6,602 bases of DNA, taken from assembly GCA_947071955.1 (NCBI GenBank), contig CAMTGL010000114.1, forward strand, positions 1 through 6,602. The letters run 5' to 3'. The notes beneath the pieces are model-generated. The model searched no databases. It saw only the letters and a list, made by a program, of their open reading frames with translations, and was not told the DNA's origin. Positions 1 through 5,540 of this stretch are shown one piece after another. Position numbers and translations under genes: made by a program. Every line of letters begins with the position of its first letter. Position 1 is the stretch's first letter. The DNA is from an uncultured Plesiomonas sp. Lineage in GTDB: Bacteria > Pseudomonadota > Gammaproteobacteria > Enterobacterales > CAMTGL01.

Positions 1-928
1 CAGCAACCTCAGCAGGGTCAGCCACCAGCGTCAATATATGCTGCTGCTCAGGGGTATGCGCCTGCGTAAACAATACCTTCACCGGCAACGCTTTAACCTC
101 AACCCACTGCCCAGTCTCCGGCAGTGCTACCCCTTCACCGGTACGTAATTCAACCCAATAGTGTCCTGTTGGCATAGTCAGCGCCAATTGCTGGCTAAAT
201 ACACCATCACCGGCCACCGCATCCAACTCCTGCCCGTTATCCTCTAAACGGCCAGCACTGATCGGTGATCCCGTTAACAACTCACGCTTCGCTTGGCTAT
301 TATCAGGCAAAGATAATCGCTCTTTTTCAGCCGGCGTTAATTCTCCCAATGGAATAAACACCGCATGCAACGTGGTATTTTTAATTAACTCAGGAACAGC
401 AAGCCAGTGATTTCCCTGTACTAAACGGGCAGTAAATGTTAACTGCTCGTGCTGATACAGTGTAGTTGGCAAACGGTCTGCCCGAATTTGAATATCTGAA
501 AATGTTTGCACTTTCAGAACCGTTTGCCCTTCAGCCCGCACCTGCCAAGGGCCGAGCATAGGTGCGGTAATAGTAATCAACTCATGCGTATCAGAGCGCC
601 ACCACTGCACATTATCCACCGGATTACGGGCAAACAACTTACTGCCATCAGGTTGCACCAGTGTCAGCGGTTCAGAATTACTCTTGCGGGTGACCACAAT
701 GGTCAAATGCGCAGGGGCCGTATCAAGGCGAAACCGGTTCGCCAGCACGGAAGTGAAGGGGGATGTTGATATCGATGAAGGCGTACTCTGTGCCTGCAAT
801 AGTGCAGGGAAAAGCATAAACAGAATACAGCAAAGCCTTAAAAGCACTTGTTTGGGGGATACACAGCAGTACCGGTAAAGCATTGTGCCAAATGCATCAT
901 AATGATGCTGAAATTGCCGATACTGCAT
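1..928 (-). CDS. Partial exported/envelope protein of unknown function, downstream of dnaQ (C-terminus beyond window)
   Basis: Reading the minus strand from 928 gives 309 codons without a stop to the left edge, so the C-terminus is missing. The ATG at 928 follows GGGAGAGG at good spacing. A second in-frame ATG at 883 has no ribosome binding site but would give a more typical signal peptide. Residues 1-31 are polar or basic, 32-45 form a hydrophobic stretch (LCCILFMLFPALLQA), and signal peptidase I cleavage is plausible after LLQA. The mature part looks beta-rich and has no enzymatic motif I recognise. Visible landmarks are VQPDGSKLFA (91-100), LGPWQV (125-130) and AGDGVFS (239-245). The PDGSK and GPWQ pattern recalls the TIGR03503 conserved gammaproteobacterial family, which I remember as encoded near dnaQ; I cannot verify that here. 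It starts 14 nt after the dnaQ stop on the same strand, so cotranscription is likely. Coding status is nearly certain; function is unknown. Confidence 0.85.
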   Translation of the reverse strand, partial: MQYRQFQHHYDAFGTMLYRYCCVSPKQVLLRLCCILFMLFPALLQAQSTPSSISTSPFTSVLANRFRLDTAPAHLTIVVTRKSNSEPLTLVQPDGSKLFARNPVDNVQWWRSDTHELITITAPMLGPWQVRAEGQTVLKVQTFSDIQIRADRLPTTLYQHEQLTFTARLVQGNHWLAVPELIKNTTLHAVFIPLGELTPAEKERLSLPDNSQAKRELLTGSPISAGRLEDNGQELDAVAGDGVFSQQLALTMPTGHYWVELRTGEGVALPETGQWVEVKALPVKVLFTQAHTPEQQHILTLVADPAEVA

Positions 929-942
929 ACCCTCTCCCGCCA

Positions 943-1674
943 TTAACTACGCCACAAACATGAGCCCCCTTTTTTCTCGACCAGATCCAACCGAGACTCG
1001 TGTGCTTGTACTTCATCGGCAGATGCACGGATAACCTTTAGTGCCAATTCTGCAGAGATGGTACGTTGTTTCTCTCCGCCAAACTCCGCATTAGCCCCTT
1101 CTGTTTCAGCAGAAAATGCGAGCGATGTTTGCCCGCCGGTCATCAGCAAATAGACATCGGCCAAAATCTCGGCATCGAGCAACGCCCCATGCAGCGTACG
1201 GTGACTGTTATCTATGCCGTAGCGATCACACAATGCATCGAGGTTATTTCGCTTACCGGGAAATATTTTTCGCGCCATCACCAGCGTATCGGTGATCCGG
1301 CAGAAGGTGTCGGTTTTGCTGATCCCACGTTTTAGCAGACCAAACTCATAATCCATAAAGCCGATATCAAACGGTGCGTTATGAATCACCAGCTCAGCAC
1401 CGCGGATAAAATTCAGAAAATCATCCGCAACCGCCGCAAACATCGGTTTATCATGTAAAAAAGCATCAGTAATACCGTGAACTGCAATCGCTTCAGGATC
1501 AACCAAGCGATCGGGTTTGATATACGCGTGAAAATGCCGCCCCGTTAAACGGCGGTTCACAATCTCTACCGCACCAATCTCAATAATCTTGTGCCCTTCA
1601 TAGTGCACACCCAGCTTATTCATACCGGTGGTTTCGGTATCTAGTACAACAATTCGGTTCAAATCTGTGCTCAT
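943..1674 (-). CDS. dnaQ: DNA polymerase III epsilon subunit (3'-5' proofreading exonuclease)
   Basis: This is the proofreading subunit of the replicative polymerase core, removing mispaired 3' nucleotides. The 243-residue product matches E. coli DnaQ in length and residue numbering. The DEDDh exonuclease residues are all present: D12 and E14 in LDTETTG, D103 in FDIGFMD, H162 and D167 in LHGALLD. QTSLAF at 182-187 corresponds to the beta-clamp-binding motif (QTSMAF in E. coli). The C-terminal tail, ending EKKGGSCLWRS, is the conserved segment that binds the polymerase alpha subunit. I chose the ATG at 1674 because the protein then begins MSTDLNRIVVLDTETTG, like E. coli. The frame stays open to an ATG at 1719, but that would add 15 non-conserved residues and run through the likely promoter. 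The ribosome binding site is weak. The gene is divergent from rnhA, as in E. coli, and is followed closely by the exported-protein gene. It appears intact. Confidence 0.98.
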   Translation of the reverse strand: MSTDLNRIVVLDTETTGMNKLGVHYEGHKIIEIGAVEIVNRRLTGRHFHAYIKPDRLVDPEAIAVHGITDAFLHDKPMFAAVADDFLNFIRGAELVIHNAPFDIGFMDYEFGLLKRGISKTDTFCRITDTLVMARKIFPGKRNNLDALCDRYGIDNSHRTLHGALLDAEILADVYLLMTGGQTSLAFSAETEGANAEFGGEKQRTISAELALKVIRASADEVQAHESRLDLVEKKGGSCLWRS

Positions 1675-1758
1675 AGCCGTATTTATGTCAGACTTCTGGT
1701 TTATGGAAATAATAACCATTCGGCACGTTGCCGCGTGATCATAATGAGTCTACCCATC
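1675..1758. promoter_or_regulatory. Divergent dnaQ/rnhA control region with candidate sigma70 promoters
   Basis: This short AT-rich gap must serve both genes. On the plus strand, ATGTCA (1685-1690, 4/6 to the -35 consensus) and AATAAT (1708-1713, 5/6 to the -10 consensus) are separated by 17 bp, which would start rnhA transcription near 1720. On the minus strand, TATTAT (1714-1709) and CATAAA (1705-1700) are possible -10 elements for dnaQ, but I see no convincing -35 partner. The opposing signals lie within the same roughly 30 bp, so the two promoters would overlap. Overlapping divergent dnaQ/rnhA promoters are known in E. coli; the exact hexamers here are inferred from consensus matches only. 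Confidence 0.5.
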
Positions 1759-2235
1759 ATGCAAGAGAGACAAAAACAGGTAGCACTGTTTACCGATGGA
1801 TCATGTCTGGGCAACCCCGGCCCAGGCGGTTACGGTATTGTACTGCGTTACCGTCAGCACGAAAAATATGTGAATGCCGGATACCGGCTCACCACCAACA
1901 ACCGTATGGAACTGCTGGCCGCAATTGTCGGGCTTGAAATGCTAACCGAACCGTGTCAGGTTTCGGTGACCACTGACAGCCAGTATGTCCGCCAAGGGAT
2001 CATGAGCTGGATCCATAACTGGAAAAAGCGCGGCTGGAAAACCGCTGATAAAAAGCCGGTAAAAAATGCCGACCTCTGGCAGCGCCTTGATAAAGCCGCC
2101 GCAGTACATCAAGTTGAGTGGCTATGGGTAAAAGGCCATGCCGGACACCGTGAAAACGAAATCTGCGATCAGCTAGCCCGTGAAGCGGCTGAAAACCCTA
2201 CCCTTGATGATACTCAGTATCAGCCGGAGAAGTGA
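1759..2235 (+). CDS. rnhA: Ribonuclease HI
   Basis: RNase HI cleaves the RNA strand of RNA-DNA hybrids, clearing R-loops and leftover primers in the cytoplasm. Counting from the ATG at 1759 (158 residues), the catalytic acidic residues are D13 in FTDGSCLGNPGPGG, E51 in NNRMELLAAIV, D73 in TTDSQYVRQG and D137 in ICDQLARE. The catalytic-loop histidine H127 lies in VKGHAGH. The basic handle region, WIHNWKKRGWKTADKKPVKN (85-104), is present, so this is the bacterial RNase HI type with full substrate-binding protrusion. The start is uncertain. In-frame GTG (1735) and ATG (1744) codons lie upstream and none of the three has a clear Shine-Dalgarno. I prefer 1759 because it leaves only about three residues more than E. 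coli RNase HI. The last 38 nt overlap the 3' end of the convergent methyltransferase-like gene. Confidence 0.97.
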   Translation: MQERQKQVALFTDGSCLGNPGPGGYGIVLRYRQHEKYVNAGYRLTTNNRMELLAAIVGLEMLTEPCQVSVTTDSQYVRQGIMSWIHNWKKRGWKTADKKPVKNADLWQRLDKAAAVHQVEWLWVKGHAGHRENEICDQLAREAAENPTLDDTQYQPEK

Positions 2236-2950
2236 TATTCTGGCACGCTCCCACTGGATAGATCACCCGTGAAGGCGCAATATTACGGGTTGATCCGTTC
2301 AGCATCAGCGGGATCGTACGCTTACGTGCTACGATCAACCGCAACCCGCTGAGCGCCGGTAAATGCCCATTGCAAAAATTGCTGAAACCACCCGTTCCGG
2401 TGCGCCATGGAAACGGCATAAATGCCTCAATATGAATCACCTCATAATTGAGCAAATATAGCCAATCGGTGATCCGAAACGGGGCAAACATCCTGCATTG
2501 ATAAGGAAAACGCTGCCGCAATCGGGGCAAACAGTGCCCAATTCCCAGTAAACTGAGCGGGTTACAGTCAATCATGATCAGGTAGCCATCATCTATCAAC
2601 ACCCGATCGACTTCTCGCAACAACGCATGCGGATCACTGGCATAATCGAGCGTAAAAGCCAGCAGTGCGGCATCAAACGTTTTTTGCAAAAAAGGTAAAC
2701 AATCCACCTCAGCCACAACATTAAGATGTGGCGCTTCCGGCGCTAACGCAACCTGATGAGGTAATTGCGCCGCCGAAGTATCTAAATCAGCACTGAGCGT
2801 GCCGAGCTTAAGTAAATGCTGCCCAAAAATCTTGCTCCACCAGGGCGCAAGCTGCGTAGAAATTAACTGCCGGTAACGCTCGCCCTGCAAGATCATCGAC
2901 CAGCTCAGAGGCGGTAATATCACACGAGATGTACGAACAGGACGTATCAC
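2198..2950 (-). CDS. yafS: YafS-type SAM-dependent methyltransferase-like protein
   Basis: The product (250 residues) is recognisable as the homologue of E. coli YafS, encoded at the same place between rnhA and gloB, whose substrate is not known to me. It has class I methyltransferase (Methyltransf_11-like) architecture. HLLKLGTLSAD (45-55) sits where the SAM-binding motif I should be but lacks the usual glycine-rich pattern. LPFLQKTFDAALLAFTLDY (85-103) and DPHALLREVDRVLIDDGYL (106-124) are the typical later strands and helices. Strongly family-like segments follow: RMFAPFRITDWLYLLNYEV (153-171) and LRLIVARKRTIPLMLN (203-218). I chose the GTG at 2950 because AGAGGA lies 7 nt upstream and the protein then starts where YafS does. 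The frame is open to ATGs at 3019 and 3031, but those would enter the gloB start. It is divergent from gloB and convergent with rnhA. Confidence 0.9.
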   Translation of the reverse strand: MIRPVRTSRVILPPLSWSMILQGERYRQLISTQLAPWWSKIFGQHLLKLGTLSADLDTSAAQLPHQVALAPEAPHLNVVAEVDCLPFLQKTFDAALLAFTLDYASDPHALLREVDRVLIDDGYLIMIDCNPLSLLGIGHCLPRLRQRFPYQCRMFAPFRITDWLYLLNYEVIHIEAFMPFPWRTGTGGFSNFCNGHLPALSGLRLIVARKRTIPLMLNGSTRNIAPSRVIYPVGACQNITSPADTEYHQG

Positions 2951-3017
2951 TCTATTATCCTCTGTTATGCTTGCCCACGGTAAGGCATTACCGCAGGAAA
3001 TATCAGGAGAACATACC
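2951..3017. promoter_or_regulatory. Divergent yafS/gloB control region with candidate extended -10 for gloB
   Basis: The gap between the methyltransferase-like gene and gloB is only 67 bp. On the plus strand, TGTTATGCT (2963-2971) matches an extended -10 (TG, one base, then TATGCT), and TATTAT (2953-2958) is another -10-like hexamer; neither has a good -35. AGGAGA at 3005-3010 is a strong gloB ribosome binding site 7 nt before its ATG. On the minus strand, AGAGGA just upstream of the GTG at 2950 is the corresponding site for yafS. Promoter placement is a consensus guess. Confidence 0.4.
2978..2993. repeat. Small inverted repeat in the gloB leader
   Basis: CGGTAA (2978-2983) and TTACCG (2988-2993) form a perfect 6-bp stem around a 4-nt loop (GGCA). 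It lies downstream of the candidate gloB extended -10 and about 12 nt before the gloB ribosome binding site. It could be a leader hairpin in gloB mRNA or a short dyad for a DNA-binding protein. There is no T-run after it, so it is not an intrinsic terminator. Chance occurrence is possible at this length. Confidence 0.4.
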
Positions 3018-3830
3018 ATGTTAATCAGCATACCCGCGTTGCAGGATAATTACATCTGGCTGTTTTGCGCCGATAACAAGAATGCGATTATCGTTGATCC
3101 CGCGGTAGCAGAGCCGGTCATTGAAACGCTGACCACCCAGCACCTCAACCTGCAGGCCATTTTTCTTACGCACCATCACCATGATCATACCGGTGGAGTC
3201 GCGGCACTCACAGCACGTTACCCTGATGCCAAAATCTATGGTCCGCAAGAGACACAAAGCAAAGGGGCAAAAACATTGGTGCATGATGGCGATACAATTT
3301 CACTGCCCACCGTTTTACTGCCCACTATGTTGCCACCTACCACCGATCCACAGCCCAAAACGGATTTGCTGTGGCAAGTGATAGGGACTCCCGGCCACAC
3401 ACTCGGCCATGTTTGTTATTACAATGCCCAACACGGCATTTTATTCAGCGGTGATACCCTCTTTTCAATCGGCTGCGGTCGGCTATTTGAAGGTACAGCA
3501 GAGGAGATGTATCACTCATTACAGACACTCCGTGCACTTCCAGCGAGCACCTTACTCTGTTGCGCACATGAATATACCCAAGCCAATTTACGTTTTGCTT
3601 GTGCAATCGAACCCGAAAATCTGGCATTACAAGATTACCAAAAACAGGTGGAACAGAAGCGATTGGCACAGCAACCCAGCCTGCCGGTCAGCTTAAAAAT
3701 AGAAAAAGAATTAAACCCTTTTTTACGTTGTGATGATGAAAAACTGAGATCTGCGCTGCAAAAAAATGGGGAAATAGGCGAAAACAGTCTACTTTTTGCA
3801 CAGTTACGTGCACAAAAAGACCTGTTTTAA
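3018..3830 (+). CDS. gloB: Hydroxyacylglutathione hydrolase (glyoxalase II)
   Basis: Glyoxalase II hydrolyses S-lactoylglutathione to D-lactate and glutathione, the second step of glutathione-dependent methylglyoxal detoxification in the cytoplasm. The 270-residue product has the complete metallo-beta-lactamase-fold binuclear metal site: H52, H54, D56 and H57 in THHHHDH, H127 in TPGHTLGH, D146 in SGDTLF and H184 in CAHEYT. CGRLFEGT (153-160) and the C-terminal substrate-binding domain, ending AQLRAQKDLF, are typical. The ATG at 3018 is supported by AGGAGA 7 nt upstream and by the conserved N-terminus (SIPALQDNYIW). A longer frame opens at 2967 but lacks that support. It is about 19 residues longer than the E. 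coli enzyme, mostly because of a proline-rich stretch at residues 96-116 just before the TPGHT strand. It is followed after 73 nt by mltD, which has its own promoter. Confidence 0.97.
   Translation: MLISIPALQDNYIWLFCADNKNAIIVDPAVAEPVIETLTTQHLNLQAIFLTHHHHDHTGGVAALTARYPDAKIYGPQETQSKGAKTLVHDGDTISLPTVLLPTMLPPTTDPQPKTDLLWQVIGTPGHTLGHVCYYNAQHGILFSGDTLFSIGCGRLFEGTAEEMYHSLQTLRALPASTLLCCAHEYTQANLRFACAIEPENLALQDYQKQVEQKRLAQQPSLPVSLKIEKELNPFLRCDDEKLRSALQKNGEIGENSLLFAQLRAQKDLF
3287..3360 (+). repeat. Proline-rich insertion in gloB with short degenerate DNA repeats
   Basis: Between the DGDT turn and the TPGHT strand, this GloB has roughly 18 more residues than the E. coli protein as I recall its sequence. 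The extra part reads LPTVLLPTMLPPTTDPQP. At DNA level CTGCCCAC occurs twice, followed by the related TTGCCACC, consistent with slippage or short tandem duplication. It lies on a surface loop between two core elements and does not touch the metal ligands, so the enzyme should remain active. Confidence 0.6.
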
Positions 3831-3839
3831 CCGATAAGG

Positions 3840-3868
3840 TTGTCAGCCTAGGATTAGACAAGTATTAT
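3840..3868 (+). promoter_or_regulatory. Sigma70-type promoter for mltD
   Basis: TTGTCA (3840-3845, 5/6 to TTGACA) and TATTAT (3863-3868, 5/6 to TATAAT) are separated by exactly 17 bp in the short gloB-mltD gap. Transcription would begin near 3875, about 29 nt before the mltD ATG. This is the best promoter match in the window. I see no intrinsic terminator after gloB, so read-through from gloB may add to it. Confidence 0.7.
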
Positions 3869-3903
3869 TGCACATCTTTTAATCAACAACCGACCGAGAT
3901 AAC

Positions 3904-5451
3904 ATGAAGATACGAGCACTGATCCTCGTCTCTGTGTTGCTGGCCGGCTGTCAGGCGCCGCATGCGTCGACGCCGTATCCGAACACGAAGACCTCGTCAG
4001 TTCGTGAAGCTGATACTCGCCAGCCCACTGACTCATCGTCGCGATGGGCTGATGCAGGCCTAGCACAACAACAGGGTGTGTGGGACTACATCGGCAACGA
4101 ACTGAAACTACCGGTACCAAATAACGAACGGATCCGCAGTCAAAAATCACGTTATTTGCGTAATAAGAGTCATCTCCAACGTGTGACCGAGCGTTCAGAA
4201 CCTTACCTTTACTGGATTGTAGAGGAGGTGAAAAAACGCAACATGCCGATTGAAATCGCATTGTTACCCATGGTGGAGAGTGCTTTTGATCCAAACGCAA
4301 CCTCAAGTGCAAATGCTGCCGGTTTATGGCAGATTACACCGGCAACTGGCCGTAACTACGGGCTGGATCAAAACTGGTGGTACGACGGCCGTCGTGATAT
4401 CGGTGCATCAACCCGCGCCGCGCTTGATTTGCTGCAACGTCTGAACAAAATGTTCGATGGTGACTGGACCATGACCCTCGCGGCATACAATGCCGGTGAA
4501 GGGCGCATCCTCAAAGCCATTAAAGCCAATAAAGCGCGCAATAAGAAAACCGATTACTGGTCACTTGATTTACCGCGTGAAACCGCGCTGTATGTGCCAA
4601 AAGTGCTAGCACTGAGCGACATTATCCGCAATGCCGACAAATATGCGCTTAAATTACCGCATATTGATAAATCGAGTGCACTGGCTCGGGTCAACGTTGG
4701 CCAGCAGTTTGATATGAACTCAGCAGCACAAGTGGCAGGCATGTCAGTTGATGAACTGCAAGCATTAAACCCGGCCTATACCACCCGTGCAACCGCACCT
4801 ACTGGCCCGCACTACTTAATGCTGCCGAAAAAGAAAGCCAAGCAGTTTAAAAAAGCGATACAAGACAGCGAAGACATTTCACTGACAGCGGTACGGCACA
4901 AAGTGCAGTCGGGTGAAAGCATTGATATTTTGGCGCGCCGCTACGGCATTTCCGCGCTTGATATCAAACAACTCAATGACCTAAACGGTGCGGGAATCCG
5001 ACGCGGTCAGTATGTTTTACTGCCGATTACTCGCAGTACATACGTAGCAAAAACCTCTGCTAGTGCTCAGCGTGATACCTTTGCCTCGACCAAAACACCG
5101 AGCTCAAAGAGCGCAACATCGCAACCTTATACGGTACGAAGCGGTGATACGCTATCCACGATAGCCAGCCGTTATAAAATGAATACCCGTGAACTGGCCA
5201 AGCTCAATAATATAAGCACCAGTGGCCGTTTAAAGGCAGGACAAAAGCTCAAAGTTAATGCAAGCACCGGAAAATCCGTTGAATCAACCAGCCTTGCTCG
5301 CTCGTATAAAGCGAAAAAGGGTGATTCACTCTACAGCATTGCCCAAAGACATGGCGTTGATGTTGATGATTTACTGCGCTGGAACGATATGAGCCGTAAA
5401 AGCGTGCTAAAACCCGGTACCGTGCTGAAAGTGAACAATGCCAAGAGCTGA
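3904..5451 (+). CDS. mltD: Membrane-bound lytic murein transglycosylase D (lipoprotein, LysM repeats)
   Basis: MltD is an outer-membrane lipoprotein that cleaves peptidoglycan glycan strands non-hydrolytically, leaving 1,6-anhydromuropeptides, in wall turnover and remodelling. The 515-residue product begins with a lipoprotein signal, MKIRALILVSVLLAGC, with the lipidated cysteine at 16. Residue 17 is Q rather than D, favouring outer-membrane sorting. The SLT (family 1) lytic transglycosylase domain spans about 95-225: catalytic E125 in MVESAFDP, then NAAGLWQITPATGRNYGL and LAAYNAGEGRI. Three C-terminal LysM peptidoglycan-binding repeats follow at about 331-375, 408-452 and 467-511, each with the SGE/SGD/KGD-S/T turn and the LxxLN or LLRWN core; 262-308 may be a degenerate fourth. 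E. coli MltD, as I recall it, is 452 residues with two clear LysM repeats, so the extra length is mostly an added repeat and its Ser/Thr-rich linker (376-407). The ribosome binding site is weak (CGAGAT). Confidence 0.97.
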   Translation: MKIRALILVSVLLAGCQAPHASTPYPNTKTSSVREADTRQPTDSSSRWADAGLAQQQGVWDYIGNELKLPVPNNERIRSQKSRYLRNKSHLQRVTERSEPYLYWIVEEVKKRNMPIEIALLPMVESAFDPNATSSANAAGLWQITPATGRNYGLDQNWWYDGRRDIGASTRAALDLLQRLNKMFDGDWTMTLAAYNAGEGRILKAIKANKARNKKTDYWSLDLPRETALYVPKVLALSDIIRNADKYALKLPHIDKSSALARVNVGQQFDMNSAAQVAGMSVDELQALNPAYTTRATAPTGPHYLMLPKKKAKQFKKAIQDSEDISLTAVRHKVQSGESIDILARRYGISALDIKQLNDLNGAGIRRGQYVLLPITRSTYVAKTSASAQRDTFASTKTPSSKSATSQPYTVRSGDTLSTIASRYKMNTRELAKLNNISTSGRLKAGQKLKVNASTGKSVESTSLARSYKAKKGDSLYSIAQRHGVDVDDLLRWNDMSRKSVLKPGTVLKVNNAKS

Positions 5452-5460
5452 CATTGTCAT

Positions 5461-5518
5461 GCCCTCTGAATATCACCGTGCTTATCAGCAGATGAAACGT
5501 TAATTCAGAGGCTTGGCA
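5461..5518. repeat. Inverted repeat in the mltD-yafD convergent gap
   Basis: CCTCTGAAT (5463-5471) and ATTCAGAGG (5503-5511) are a perfect 9-bp inverted repeat around a 31-nt loop, with TGCC (5460-5463) and GGCA (5515-5518) giving possible further pairing outside. It fills much of the 89-nt gap between the stops of mltD and yafD. There is no T-run on either strand, so it is not a canonical intrinsic terminator. It could act as a 3'-end-stabilising stem in either convergent mRNA. Confidence 0.5.
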
Positions 5519-5540
5519 CAAGCAAATCGGCAACCGCAAC

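Noticed and set aside
506..878. Plus-strand open frames of 87 and 64 codons
   Set aside because: They run antisense to the continuous 309-codon minus-strand frame that has a signal peptide and a ribosome binding site; no recognisable protein features.
1675..1719. 15-residue N-terminal extension of DnaQ from the ATG at 1719
   Set aside because: The start at 1674 reproduces the E. coli N-terminus and length exactly, and the extension overlaps the likely promoter region.
2967..3017. 17-residue N-terminal extension of GloB
   Set aside because: The ATG at 3018 has AGGAGA 7 nt upstream and starts the conserved protein; the extension holds no conserved residues.
2951..3031. N-terminal extension of the yafS-like protein to the ATG at 3031
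   Set aside because: It would cross the gloB start; the GTG at 2950 has AGAGGA at proper spacing and matches the YafS N-terminus.
3829..3841. AACC/GGTT mini-hairpin after gloB as a terminator
   Set aside because: Only a 4-bp stem, overlapping the mltD -35 and with no T-run.
3854..4312. 152-codon minus-strand frame opposite mltD
   Set aside because: It lies antisense to the lipoprotein signal and SLT domain of mltD and its translation shows no protein-like features.
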